Source: a virus. From it: a DNA stretch of 64,000 nt. The stretch lies in the IMG/VR virus record IMGVR_UViG_3300008266_009201, positions 34,441-98,440 of that record, one strand, 5' to 3'. The translations under genes and the position numbers were made by a program. Shown here in pieces: positions 26,045-35,051 of the stretch. Within the stretch, counting starts at the first letter, position 1. Each line of letters starts with the position of its first letter. The notes under the pieces are model-generated. The model did not search any database. It was not told the DNA's origin and saw only the letters and a program-made list of their open reading frames with translations.

Positions 26045-26803
26045 ATGTTTAAAAAACCAACAGGACCTAAATTTGTTGATGATGGTGATCCGGCAGGACC
26101 TAACCAAGCTGGGAATGGACAAAGCTATTGCATTGTCAAAGATAATCCATCAAGATGTTTGATTTACGTTCACATTCCTAAAAATGCCAGCAGCTGGACC
26201 AAGCATCATACACCGGGATATTTGTTTAACTACCGTACACAAAAATTTTACGAAGATATTCCAACACAATACAATATCAACGTTTCAACATGGTCAGAAC
26301 ATTTACAGAATGCCCAGTATGCTGTGATACTTAGAGATCCTATCAATCGGTGGGTGACTGGACTAGCACAGTATCTGCAAGGATGGGATCCAGAACATCC
26401 ATTGCATATAAACAATGTTGATTGGGATATGATATTCGATACTGTAATGTTCGACAGTCACACTCAACCACAATGTGATTTTATTAAAGGTATCGATCAT
26501 TCTAAGATCACTTGGTTACGGTGTGATGATGAGCTGGCCAAAAACTTTGGCAAGATGATGGAACAGTTTACTGGTACACCGTTTAATCTCACAACAGAAG
26601 ATCAAGATCCTACCAATGTGTTTAATATTACTAAAAAGATCAACCCCACAGTGACAGAATTGTTCACTACAGAGTTACAACAAAATATAGTAGATCGTAT
26701 CAATGAAAAACTTTCAAGCAATCCAGACTATCTAAATAGACTTCGCAGTTTCTATAAAGAGGACTGTGAACTATTTGAAACAGTAAACTTTTACCAAGCA
26801 TGA
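26045..26803 (+). CDS. Sulfotransferase-family protein, 252 aa
   Basis: The motif LIYVHIPKNASSWTKHH is the 5'-PSB-like PAPS-binding loop of sulfotransferases, and VILRDPINRWVTGLAQYL is the 3'-PB motif (RDPxxRW). The C-terminal half is helical. The enzyme would move a sulfuryl group from PAPS to a sugar or peptide. The start at 26045 lies one base after the clamp stop, with 5' AAGTGAT and no strong ribosome site. The stop overlaps the dpdA start by ATGA. Confidence 0.75.
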   Translation: MFKKPTGPKFVDDGDPAGPNQAGNGQSYCIVKDNPSRCLIYVHIPKNASSWTKHHTPGYLFNYRTQKFYEDIPTQYNINVSTWSEHLQNAQYAVILRDPINRWVTGLAQYLQGWDPEHPLHINNVDWDMIFDTVMFDSHTQPQCDFIKGIDHSKITWLRCDDELAKNFGKMMEQFTGTPFNLTTEDQDPTNVFNITKKINPTVTELFTTELQQNIVDRINEKLSSNPDYLNRLRSFYKEDCELFETVNFYQA

Positions 26804-28338
26804 CCCAAGACGACTTAACTGCCAAGCAATCGGACTACGCTGTGTTCCTTCCGGCCATCAGCGGGTTCTATGCCACGTTCATAGGCAAGCAAAGGAATGA
26901 ACCATATGTGGATCCGGCGAGATTGCCTCAGGGCCTTAGTGACATGGAGCAACTTAATTGGCTTAACTCTACCAAAGCACTTTTCCCTTACCGTTGGTCC
27001 CTATACTCTGGAGGGCATGCAAATCTCGATCTTGCTAAACAAGACTGGTCAGAAGACATGGTACGGAACAGAGAGCCTGGCACAATCATGCTGGGCGACT
27101 CTGGTGGTTTCCAGATTGCTAAAGGTGTGTGGGAAGGTGATTGGCGAGCCAACTCAGGTTGTGCCAAGGCTCAGGCCAAACGAGAACAAGCACTAGCCTG
27201 GTTAGATGGTATAGCAGACTATGCTATGACACTTGATATTCCAAGTTTTGTTATCAATGAAAAGAATGGATGGAAGTCTGGCATTAGCACTTTGGATGAG
27301 GCAGTCAAGGCAACACATTACAACAACGAATACTTCATGAAACATCGCAAGGGTGTGGCAAACGGTGGTACCAAGTTCTTGAATGTGTTGCAAGGTGGTA
27401 ACCATACTCATGCAGAAGAATGGTATCAGATGATGAAGGATTATTGCGATCCACAAAAATATCCAGATACGCATTTCAATGGCTGGGCCATGGGCGGACA
27501 AAACATGTGTGATGTTCACTTGGTACTCAAACGTATTGTGGCATTGCGCTATGACAATTTACTTCAAGAAGGTGTCCATGATTGGATGCACTTCTTGGGA
27601 ACCTCCAAACTGGAGTGGGCTGTTTTATTAACTGTAATCCAAAGGGCCGTGAGAAAATATGTCAATCCAAACTTCACAATCTCGTTTGACTGCGCCAGTC
27701 CGTTCCTTGCAACAGCAAACGGACAGGTCTACTTTGAAAATGTCTTTGAAAACAACTCAAAATGGTCGTATCGCATGGCTCCTACAGCCGACGACAAAAA
27801 GTACGCCACTGACACACGTGCCTGGGGTACAAGTATAGTTGCCGATGGAGTAGTACCACGTTGGGAAGATAGCCCCATAAGCAAACTTCTCAAGATGAAA
27901 GACATCTGTATCTACAAGCCAGGCGACCTAAATAAAAATGGTAAAGAAGGCAAGACATCGTGGGACAGTTTCTCATATGCTTTACTCATGGGCCATAATG
28001 TCTGGATGCACTTGACCGCAGTACAAGAAGCCAATAGACGTTTTGATGCAGGAGAACATCCTGCCATGATGCGTCGTAGCACTGGTGACTATGCTTACTT
28101 TGAAGACATTGTGGAAGATATTTTCACTGCACCCACAAGAGAACAAGCCGAATCTATTGTTGAGAAATACAGTACATATTGGATGGAGATTGTGGGCACA
28201 CGAGGCTTTAAGGGCAAGAAGACTGTGAATGCTACTACTCAATTCAATGCATTGTTTGAATATGAGGACAGTGAGTCGGAGCCCGACGAAGTAGATTTGG
28301 ACAGTGACAAATTGGACAACCTGAGCACAGAAATATAA
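26800..28338 (+). CDS. dpdA: DpdA, tRNA-guanine-transglycosylase paralogue for DNA 7-deazaguanine insertion, 512 aa
   Basis: The TGT signature IMLGDSGGFQIA puts the first catalytic Asp at residue 100. NGWAMGGQN follows the GWAxGG pattern, and FDCASPF places the nucleophile-like Asp at residue 297. The zinc CxCxxC of tRNA TGTs is not visible, although HNVWMHLTAV keeps the final helix. These traits fit DpdA, which exchanges guanine for a 7-deazaguanine in DNA. FolE, QueD and QueE genes lie in the same 18-kb stretch, and an HNH-like gene follows. The last 25 residues are highly acidic. Modification of the phage genome against restriction is the known role of this family. Confidence 0.85.
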   Translation: MTQDDLTAKQSDYAVFLPAISGFYATFIGKQRNEPYVDPARLPQGLSDMEQLNWLNSTKALFPYRWSLYSGGHANLDLAKQDWSEDMVRNREPGTIMLGDSGGFQIAKGVWEGDWRANSGCAKAQAKREQALAWLDGIADYAMTLDIPSFVINEKNGWKSGISTLDEAVKATHYNNEYFMKHRKGVANGGTKFLNVLQGGNHTHAEEWYQMMKDYCDPQKYPDTHFNGWAMGGQNMCDVHLVLKRIVALRYDNLLQEGVHDWMHFLGTSKLEWAVLLTVIQRAVRKYVNPNFTISFDCASPFLATANGQVYFENVFENNSKWSYRMAPTADDKKYATDTRAWGTSIVADGVVPRWEDSPISKLLKMKDICIYKPGDLNKNGKEGKTSWDSFSYALLMGHNVWMHLTAVQEANRRFDAGEHPAMMRRSTGDYAYFEDIVEDIFTAPTREQAESIVEKYSTYWMEIVGTRGFKGKKTVNATTQFNALFEYEDSESEPDEVDLDSDKLDNLSTEI

Positions 28339-28360
28339 TACTTTTATTTTAACAATTTGA

Positions 28361-28389
28361 TTGACTCAAAATTGTTCTTGTGTTATAGT
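28361..28389 (+). promoter_or_regulatory. Sigma70 promoter TTGACT-17-TATAGT
   Basis: TTGACT at 28361-28366, 17-bp spacer, TATAGT at 28384-28389, then TAGGAG and a TTG start at 28420. It gives the nuclease-like gene its own promoter. Confidence 0.7.
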
Positions 28390-28419
28390 GTGTGCATTGT
28401 AACAACTTAGGAGTTGGTT

Positions 28420-29337
28420 TTGAATATTCAGAAACTACTTGCACAAGATCCCAACAAAGCCGTTCTAAAGGCTATAACGGCCGGTGTAAGATTAGCATTT
28501 ATGGCCGGCGACTTGCGAAAATTTGCTAATCATGTTAAAGCCCGCACAATCGAAGAACTCAAAGAATATTGCTATTACAAAAGATTTTTCAATGGTGGTT
28601 TTGCCGCAGGACCTGAATATAACCAGGCGAGCATTTCTGGTGACACTGTGCATTGGAGTAATGGCGGTATCAGAAAATTTCATTCAGATGTTATGGGATT
28701 ACAACATGCTACCGGCAATAGCGGTACAGATCTAATCACTGGCAAGGCCATTGGAAGAATGCATGAGCTAGGGTTGGCCGGTTTATCAGGTGATAACTTT
28801 GCCAATGAATGGCATTGCGAGCACACATATCCTATTAAACAAATTGAAAAAGATTTAATTCGAGAAGTGATCGAAAACAGCAGGAGAGTCAGCCCTAAAG
28901 ACATGGCTAGATATGCAATGAATCATGCTTTAGCAACGACCGTTCATACGTCAGAAAGAACACACGGTGGTCCCACTACTAACGAAAATTTACGTCCGTT
29001 TGAAAAATATAACGACGGAGTGTTACAGTATGTTGACGGAAGATTCATTGACGTAACCAATGCAACAATACAAGAAGTAACCTATAATAGATGGAATCGT
29101 AATTCTTACTACAAGGAATTTATTTGCTTGTTTGAAGATCTTCCTGATTCAAATTTTGAAGATGTTAGGGAAGAAACAAAGCAGAGTCTCTACAATATAA
29201 CTCCTGGTTCGACAGAACGCAAGTTAATCGATTTGACTCCTGAAGCATTAGATGTATTGGCTCAAAATGATCCAATGGAAATTGCAACCAGATGGTGCCC
29301 TGATGCCTTCAAAGATCGTTGGAAAAAGAAGAAGTAA
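28420..29337 (+). CDS. HNH-like endonuclease candidate, 305 aa
   Basis: The centre has NEWHCEHTYPIKQIEKDL (the EHxxP is typical of HNH/His-Me-finger nucleases). It is followed by ARYAMNHALATTVHTSERTH and NENLRPFEKYND, which can supply the N and second H positions. It lacks membrane segments or signals. The TTG start at 28420 is chosen because TAGGAG lies 6 nt upstream. It has its own sigma70 promoter and is visibly more AT-rich than dpdA, which suggests later acquisition. It may be a homing-like or restriction-type nuclease; a link to the DNA modification is inference from position. Confidence 0.5.
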   Translation: MNIQKLLAQDPNKAVLKAITAGVRLAFMAGDLRKFANHVKARTIEELKEYCYYKRFFNGGFAAGPEYNQASISGDTVHWSNGGIRKFHSDVMGLQHATGNSGTDLITGKAIGRMHELGLAGLSGDNFANEWHCEHTYPIKQIEKDLIREVIENSRRVSPKDMARYAMNHALATTVHTSERTHGGPTTNENLRPFEKYNDGVLQYVDGRFIDVTNATIQEVTYNRWNRNSYYKEFICLFEDLPDSNFEDVREETKQSLYNITPGSTERKLIDLTPEALDVLAQNDPMEIATRWCPDAFKDRWKKKK

Positions 29338-29340
29338 CTC

Positions 29341-29369
29341 TTGCTTTCTCTCTCGTGATCCTGTATACT
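29341..29369 (+). promoter_or_regulatory. Sigma70 promoter TTGCTT-17-TATACT
   Basis: TTGCTT (29341-29346), 17-bp spacer and TATACT (29364-29369) lie before the FkbM-type gene. A TAAATA follows at 29372-29377. The leader has AAGG 8 nt before the ATG at 29409. Confidence 0.55.
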
Positions 29370-29408
29370 GTTAAATATGTATGCAGGATTTCTTTATAAG
29401 GCAACAAC

Positions 29409-30386
29409 ATGGCACAACTATTTGATATCAACAACAAAAAACTAGTAACAAACCGCATAGGCAGGCAATATTGGATCTGGGACAATGACAAACTTTATGA
29501 ACAGCGTATGGCAAGAGAAAACGGTCCATACCAGGCTCGCAATTTGGTAATGAATCGTCGCTTGCTACCTAATGCAAGAACTGTAATTGACATTGGTGGC
29601 AACATTGGCATGAACGCAATTGAATATGCCACCTGGTGCCAACATGTAAAAACCTTTGAGCCCATGCAGTCTAGCATGGAACTAATGAAACTCAATGTAG
29701 ACATTGCAAAAAATGCAAAACTTCAAGGTCGTTATTGGGATAGCAAACTGCAACAAGTAAGACATCAGCCGGATCGTCCAGATGGCTGGTTCAAGTTCCC
29801 CAATGGCACATTTGCCAGTCTTGACTTGATAGGAGAGATTGAGTTTTTTGAATATGCATTAGGTAAAGTCGCTGGAATTATTACCATGGAACAAAAAACC
29901 AACGAGTGCAGTCGCGGTGATGCTGTGTTACTTGATGGCAAAACTACCAACAATCCCACACAGACTGCAGAGCAACGCACACTTGACAGTTTTGGGTTTG
30001 AAAATGTTGATCTTATTAAGATTGATATTGAAGGTTCTGAACTGTTTGCATTAGAAGGTGCAACACAAACCATTGCTAAGTATCAACCCGTGGTTCAGGT
30101 CGAACTGCGAGATACACATTGTAAACGATTTGGGTACACTTGCAATGATATTATCAATCTTATGATGGGGTTAGGTGATTATGTGATGTGTGATTTTAAC
30201 GGCAATGACCTTGGTAAAAGTTATACCAAAGTATCTGGAGTTATGGATCGTTTCTTTGTGCCAAGATCAATTTTTGATGCTACTGAATTTAAAAATAAAA
30301 AGGTACACCCTGGCATGAAAAAAACTAAGACAGACAAAAAAGCAAACAACAAACATTTATCTAACTTATTTGAGATTACATTATGA
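29409..30386 (+). CDS. FkbM-family methyltransferase, 325 aa
   Basis: Class I SAM methyltransferase: motif I VIDIGGNIGMNAIEY (about residue 60) with the acidic end of beta-2 in KTFEPMQSS, and the FkbM hallmark LIKIDIEGSELFALEGA (about 205), then VVQVELRD. FkbM enzymes O-methylate sugars or small molecules, and they are frequent in glycan clusters. The C-terminus is Lys-rich (KKTKTDKKANNK). It has its own promoter and starts a coupled run of small genes. Confidence 0.8.
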   Translation: MAQLFDINNKKLVTNRIGRQYWIWDNDKLYEQRMARENGPYQARNLVMNRRLLPNARTVIDIGGNIGMNAIEYATWCQHVKTFEPMQSSMELMKLNVDIAKNAKLQGRYWDSKLQQVRHQPDRPDGWFKFPNGTFASLDLIGEIEFFEYALGKVAGIITMEQKTNECSRGDAVLLDGKTTNNPTQTAEQRTLDSFGFENVDLIKIDIEGSELFALEGATQTIAKYQPVVQVELRDTHCKRFGYTCNDIINLMMGLGDYVMCDFNGNDLGKSYTKVSGVMDRFFVPRSIFDATEFKNKKVHPGMKKTKTDKKANNKHLSNLFEITL

Positions 30387-30916
30387 ATAGACCCGGACAC
30401 GAAGATACCAATTTCTTTGTAGGTACAGAAGTTGAGGCCAGTCCTGTAGCCGGTCACCGTACATTGTTTGTGGTCGGACTGCAAGATGCAGATCAAATCA
30501 TGTGGCAACTGGGTGAGTCAGACCACAAGAGTAAAAATCCAATCACACACATCTACTTTGGCGCCAATCAAAGTTTTCCAAACCCCACTATGAACGATGC
30601 TGGAGTCTGGACTGCCTGGGAACAGATGATTCAACCGTGGCTGGATCGAGGATACTGGTGTACCTTGGATCTTGATTCAAGTGCTGTGGAAGGATTGTGC
30701 GAAGGTAGCTTGTGCGAACAAGCACAATTTGTTCCTATGATTTCAGTGAAACTGCCTTATATTAAACTGCTAGGCTACAATGCCACTATCAAGCTAGACG
30801 ACAAAGATTTCAAAGCAACCAACCCAGGAGTATGGTGTCACAGCCTGCATGACTTGCTGGATAGAAAAACATTTACCTCTTGGGACCAATACACAAAGGA
30901 TGAAGTAATCAAATGA
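30383..30916 (+). CDS. Conserved phage protein of unknown function, 177 aa
   Basis: It begins MNRPGHEDTNFFVGTEVEA and has motifs LFVVGLQDA, THIYFGANQSF, WTAWEQMIQPWLDRG, CTLDLD and NPGVWCHSLHDLLDR. The FFVGTEVE and LDLD stretches might form an acidic site. I recall similar proteins in T4-like cyanophages near 7-deazaguanine genes, but no function is known to me. It overlaps both neighbours by ATGA. A link to the queuosine-type pathway is only a guess from position. Confidence 0.65.
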   Translation: MNRPGHEDTNFFVGTEVEASPVAGHRTLFVVGLQDADQIMWQLGESDHKSKNPITHIYFGANQSFPNPTMNDAGVWTAWEQMIQPWLDRGYWCTLDLDSSAVEGLCEGSLCEQAQFVPMISVKLPYIKLLGYNATIKLDDKDFKATNPGVWCHSLHDLLDRKTFTSWDQYTKDEVIK

Positions 30917-31356
30917 TACAAGATGAACGTGAACAAATTGAAAGAATCAAATATGCCGCACAAAGAAGAATCTGGGTTACCTTCCAAAAAGAAGGCATCC
31001 ACTTCTACCCCGCAGCCGCAACAGATCCAGCCCTTAAGACGGGCGATGAGTATGATGTTAGTTTCCTTGGTACTCCTCACCGTCATATCTTCCACTTCCG
31101 GGTGTGGATTGATGTTGTACACAATGATCGAGACATTGAATTCATCCAGTTCAAACGATGGCTACAAAAACTCTACGAGTCAGGAACCGTCCAACTCGAC
31201 TACAAGTCATGTGAAATGATGTCAGACGATTTGTATTTGCAAATTGCCGCACGGTATCCAGAACGCTCAGTCTGGATTGAGGTCTCCGAAGATGGTGAAA
31301 ACGGAGCTCTTATTAAGTATGAAACTCACCGCCCTAGTATTAACATTGCTATCTAA
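30913..31356 (+). CDS. Conserved phage protein of unknown function, 147 aa
   Basis: A compact alpha/beta protein: EREQIERIKYAAQRRIWVTF, then the stretch VSFLGTPHRHIFHFRVWID, which is rich in His and aromatics, and RDIEFIQFKRWLQ. The HRH...H cluster could bind metal. Similar sequences occur in T4-like phages as I recall, always short and uncharacterised. It is coupled to the gene before it and followed by a small gene 11 bases later with an AGGAAAC spacer. Confidence 0.6.
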   Translation: MIQDEREQIERIKYAAQRRIWVTFQKEGIHFYPAAATDPALKTGDEYDVSFLGTPHRHIFHFRVWIDVVHNDRDIEFIQFKRWLQKLYESGTVQLDYKSCEMMSDDLYLQIAARYPERSVWIEVSEDGENGALIKYETHRPSINIAI

Positions 31357-31367
31357 TAGGAAACAAA

Positions 31368-31595
31368 ATGGCAAAAATCGCTATTAAATCTAACCCACGT
31401 GTGGCCGAGCTCTTTGAGCATCTTGAGCACTTCCAGGAGTTCTGCCAAGACTACGGTTATCGTTACAACGAAGCCGATTTGTATAACTTTAAGAGTTATG
31501 CCTGGCAGCAGTTCAACAAGTTTTCACAAGGCAAGAATGCCAAGAACATGTGGGACGAAGACACTCGTCGCTTTGCCGGAGCATTTCGTAACTAA
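31368..31595 (+). CDS. Small hypothetical protein, 75 aa
   Basis: Begins MAKIAIKSNPRVAELFEHLEHF. Helical and aromatic-rich, ending in a DEDTRRFAGAFRN tail. It has a TAGGAAA ribosome site. No family recognised. It ends 7 bases before the next start. Confidence 0.55.
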   Translation: MAKIAIKSNPRVAELFEHLEHFQEFCQDYGYRYNEADLYNFKSYAWQQFNKFSQGKNAKNMWDEDTRRFAGAFRN

Positions 31596-31602
31596 GTGGC
31601 TG

Positions 31603-32310
31603 ATGAAAAAATTTACATACACTGGACCAAGTTGGGCGGCATCTAGTTGGCCGCTGGATGTACCAACAACTAATCTTGCCAAGGAATGGGGGTTTGAGTT
31701 CTATGACCATGCTCAATCTGGAACTAGTGTGTTGGGAAGTTATATTAGATTGGTACGATCGCCTAATGTACCTGTAATTTGGATCTATAATGAACCTATT
31801 TTGTGTTTACAAGATGCAACTAAGTTAACTTTCAAAGAATTTATTCAGCGTTCAGACTGGAAAGATATTTGGGAAGAATGCAATCAATTTTGTCTGAACA
31901 AAATCAACAGTTTAAATAAACCTGTGTTGTTAATTGGAGCACACAGTGACATTGTTAATTGCAATTATCCAAACATTACTATAGGACATCTTTCCTGGCA
32001 AAAATTTCTAGCAGACAAAGCCGGAATGACTATTAATAATGGGTCGGTTTGTGTTATACTAAACGATGGCACAGAATTTGATATGCATCATTGTTGGGGT
32101 GCTGAAGTTATACACAGGTTCATGCACGAAACCCCTAACATCGATCCAGAACCAAGTTTGGTAGACAGTGTGTGGGACACATTCTTTTTTTGGAAACAAC
32201 TTGAAACACAAGATTTGTTCAACAATGTTCATCCAAACTTCAAAGGCAATGTACTGTTTGCAGAACATTTAAAACCCACAGTGATAAAATTTTTACAGGA
32301 ACATCAATGA
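31603..32310 (+). CDS. SGNH-hydrolase-like protein, 235 aa
   Basis: It starts KKFTYTGPSWAASSW, where PSW occupies the GDS position. The C-terminal NNVHPNFKGNVLFAEHL has the DxxH-like block V of SGNH hydrolases with Asp replaced by Asn. LLIGAHSDIV and NNGSVCVIL are core strands. The Asn replacement and the altered block I suggest weak or changed activity. It belongs to a group of five such proteins here and overlaps the following glycosyltransferase gene by ATGA. Confidence 0.55.
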   Translation: MKKFTYTGPSWAASSWPLDVPTTNLAKEWGFEFYDHAQSGTSVLGSYIRLVRSPNVPVIWIYNEPILCLQDATKLTFKEFIQRSDWKDIWEECNQFCLNKINSLNKPVLLIGAHSDIVNCNYPNITIGHLSWQKFLADKAGMTINNGSVCVILNDGTEFDMHHCWGAEVIHRFMHETPNIDPEPSLVDSVWDTFFFWKQLETQDLFNNVHPNFKGNVLFAEHLKPTVIKFLQEHQ

Positions 32311-33521
32311 GAAAACTATTTTACATGGGCTTGGAAAGTTATGAAGCCCGCTACACACTACAACTCACAGAGTGGAATCGACGTGTGTTTGACCGCAGAG
32401 GTCTTGATGTTGTGTATGTGCCTGGCACTACAATTGACAACACACAAGCTATCTCAGTAGGTCAAGTGTTAGACGCACACGGACGCAGTTTCTTTGCCAT
32501 GAGCCAAATGATGAACTTGGTTCAGCTCATGAAGAACGGCGATGTTACCGGTGACGATGTGATCTACTTTGAAGACATGTTCCAGCCGGGCTTTGAAAGC
32601 CTTGGTTACATCATGAATCAGATTCCACAAGAACAATGTCCAAAGATTTATGTTCGTTGTTTGGCACAGGCCATTGATCCTGATGACTTTGTGCATGTGT
32701 GGGGTATGGCAAAGTGGATGAACTTGTATGAACAAATGGTCAATGAGATGGTGGCTTTCTCGGGGGGTGCAGTATTGGCTACCAATGAAGAAATGGTCGC
32801 GCACATGCGCATCGCTGGATGGACTGCTCCAATCTACAACATTTCCGGTCTGGCATTTGGAAAATCAGAGGTTCTGGAAAGAATTGGCGGTACAGAGAAT
32901 ATCACGCCGTTTGCTGAAAGACCGAGACGAGTGGGTTTTGCAGCCCGTTTCGATCAGGAAAAACAACCTGGATTCTTCATGGACCTTATTGAGATGTATG
33001 GTGAGCTTACCTCCGAACCGTGTGAGTTTGCAATATACAGTGGCGGACCTCTCCGATCCAACAATCCAGACTATATTGAACGTGCCCTCCGTATGGAGGC
33101 AGAAGGCAAGCTCAAGATCTACGACAATATAAGCAAGAATGAATACTATAGTCATCTCAACAATACTCGTGTGTTGTTTAATTGTGCTTTACAAGATTGG
33201 GTTTCAAACACCGTATCAGAGGCCGATACTGTTGGATGCAATGTGCTATATCCAGCGTATCGCAGTTTTCCTGAAACCTTCGCGAACGATCCCAATAGAC
33301 TGTATATTCCCTGGAGCATAGATGATGCTTATCACAAAATGCAAAACCTACTTCGCGAGCCGCACCACAACATGGGACTTATTTCAGATTGGAACAATGC
33401 CACTGTGGATCGCGTTATTGATATTATTAGTGGTAGCGGTGAGCAATGGAATAGAGCGGGCAACCGCTATCGTGACCACGCTTCTCACGAAAAATATCAA
33501 GTTGTAAAGATTGAAAAATGA
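32307..33521 (+). CDS. GT-B glycosyltransferase-like protein, 404 aa
   Basis: The C-terminal half has the GT4-like pattern VGFAARFDQEKQPGFFMDLI, then KIYDNISKNEYYSHLNNTRV and NTVSEADTVGCNVLYPAY, where the Glu of EADTVG matches the donor-binding Glu of GT-B enzymes. The N-terminal half starts KLFYMGLESYEARYT. A family of this type is widespread in T4-like phages as I recall. It overlaps galE by ATGA, so UDP-galactose or a related sugar may be its donor. Confidence 0.75.
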   Translation: MRKLFYMGLESYEARYTLQLTEWNRRVFDRRGLDVVYVPGTTIDNTQAISVGQVLDAHGRSFFAMSQMMNLVQLMKNGDVTGDDVIYFEDMFQPGFESLGYIMNQIPQEQCPKIYVRCLAQAIDPDDFVHVWGMAKWMNLYEQMVNEMVAFSGGAVLATNEEMVAHMRIAGWTAPIYNISGLAFGKSEVLERIGGTENITPFAERPRRVGFAARFDQEKQPGFFMDLIEMYGELTSEPCEFAIYSGGPLRSNNPDYIERALRMEAEGKLKIYDNISKNEYYSHLNNTRVLFNCALQDWVSNTVSEADTVGCNVLYPAYRSFPETFANDPNRLYIPWSIDDAYHKMQNLLREPHHNMGLISDWNNATVDRVIDIISGSGEQWNRAGNRYRDHASHEKYQVVKIEK

Positions 33522-34480
33522 TTGTAATTGTAACTGGATCAGCCGGGTACATTGGTGGTCAGACCATGCTGGCATTGAAAGATGCCGGGCATGAAGTATA
33601 CGGCATTGATCGCAGACAGCCTCCTGAACATCTTAGAGGTGTGCCCGATGGATTCTTGTATCAGGACTTTGCAAGTGATGTAGCACTGAGTTGGATCATA
33701 CAAAAGCAACCCAATGCTATCATTCATTGTGCTGGCACCAGCCTTGTGGGGCCTTCAGTACAGAACCCTTCAGAATACTACAACAACAATGTGGCCAAAA
33801 CATTGAAGTTGTTGGATATTGTTAAACAAAGCATGCCTCGTTGTAGATTGGTGTTTTCAAGTTCAGCAGCCACATACGGTGAGCCCGTCATGAATCCCAT
33901 ACATGAAGTGGATCCCAACGAACCTGTTAGTCCTTATGGCGAATCTAAACTGATGATTGACATGATGCTGGAAAGCTATCACCGGGCATACGGTCTTGAC
34001 TATGTTAGTTTTCGCTATTTCAATGCATGTGGTGCAGACCCCAAAGGCAGGCATGGTCAAGAGCCTGGTGCCACACATATTATTGCTAGAGTGCTTGAAA
34101 GCATAAGGGATCAAAAAGATTTTGTGTTAAACGGAAACGATTTCCCCACTGAGGATGGTACATGTGTGCGTGATTACGTGCATGTGGATGATATTGCCCG
34201 GGCCCACGTTCTGGCGTTATATCACAAAATCCCTGCGGGCGTTTACAATCTTGGCTCCAGCATGGGCACAAGCAATCACGGCATTATTGAAGCCGCACTT
34301 GATGAAACACAACAACCATTGAATGTTGTTGTTGGCAAGCGTAGAGCCGGTGACCCTCCTGTACTTACTGCCAGTTCAGAAAAGTTTAATTTGATAGCAG
34401 GAGCATGGCGTCATTATGAGCTAGATGACATGATTCAACACGCATGGAACTGGTATGTTCGACAAGATAAAAAAGTTTGA
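33518..34480 (+). CDS. galE: UDP-glucose 4-epimerase, 320 aa
   Basis: An extended short-chain dehydrogenase: NAD-binding GSAGYIG (residues 7-13), IHCAGTS, catalytic Ser in VFSSSAATYG, and the YxxxK of SPYGESK. The sequence then runs FRYFNACGADPKGRHG, EDGTCVRDYVHVDDIARAH and YNLGSS, all typical of GalE. Length is slightly below E. coli GalE (338 aa). It interconverts UDP-glucose and UDP-galactose. Genes on both sides overlap it (glycosyltransferase before, aminotransferase-like protein after). Confidence 0.93.
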   Translation: MIVIVTGSAGYIGGQTMLALKDAGHEVYGIDRRQPPEHLRGVPDGFLYQDFASDVALSWIIQKQPNAIIHCAGTSLVGPSVQNPSEYYNNNVAKTLKLLDIVKQSMPRCRLVFSSSAATYGEPVMNPIHEVDPNEPVSPYGESKLMIDMMLESYHRAYGLDYVSFRYFNACGADPKGRHGQEPGATHIIARVLESIRDQKDFVLNGNDFPTEDGTCVRDYVHVDDIARAHVLALYHKIPAGVYNLGSSMGTSNHGIIEAALDETQQPLNVVVGKRRAGDPPVLTASSEKFNLIAGAWRHYELDDMIQHAWNWYVRQDKKV

Positions 34481-35051
34481 AGAAGAACTAGCAGAGTTCA
34501 CAGGAGCACCGTATGCAATCATGACTGATTGCTGTACACATGCCATTGAACTTTGCTTGCGATATGATCGAGTACGAGCTTGTAAGTTTACACCTTACAC
34601 TTATTTGAGCATTCCTATGACCATGCACAAGTTAGGCATTCACTATGTCTATCACGATATTGACTGGCAGCATTGGGAAGGCGAGTATGAATTCACTTAC
34701 ACTAGAATTTGGGACTCAGCTCGCAGATTGGAACAGGATATGTATCGGCCAGGCACCATGCAGTGTTTGAGTTTTGGACATACAAAGCCATTGGCTATTG
34801 GGCATGGTGGTGCTATATTGTTGGATGATAAAAAAGCATATGAAACCATATTGCGCCAACGCTATGATGGCAGAGACTTGACTGTGGCACCTTGGCAGGA
34901 CCAAAAGACATTTCATGTGGGCTATCACTACAAGCCCAGTATTGAAGATGCCATTCAAGGTGTGGCATTGCTACAAGGTGTCAAGGAACACAATCCTAAA
35001 CCTGTGTATGTGCCATATCCTGATCTAAGAAATATCAAGATTGTTGAATGA
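34455..35051 (+). CDS. Short DegT/DnrJ-type sugar aminotransferase-like protein, 198 aa
   Basis: FEEELAEFTGAPYAIMTDCCTHAIELCL is the N-terminal block of DegT/DnrJ/EryC1 PLP enzymes (read in two parts). CLSFGHTKPLAIGHGGAILLDD places the PLP-Schiff-base Lys in HTK, followed by the GxGG pattern. Whole enzymes are about 370 aa; this one lacks the large C-terminal part and part of the cofactor domain, so it is a reduced form or partial homologue. It overlaps galE by 26 bp and the next gene by ATGA. Confidence 0.7.
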   Translation: MFDKIKKFEEELAEFTGAPYAIMTDCCTHAIELCLRYDRVRACKFTPYTYLSIPMTMHKLGIHYVYHDIDWQHWEGEYEFTYTRIWDSARRLEQDMYRPGTMQCLSFGHTKPLAIGHGGAILLDDKKAYETILRQRYDGRDLTVAPWQDQKTFHVGYHYKPSIEDAIQGVALLQGVKEHNPKPVYVPYPDLRNIKIVE

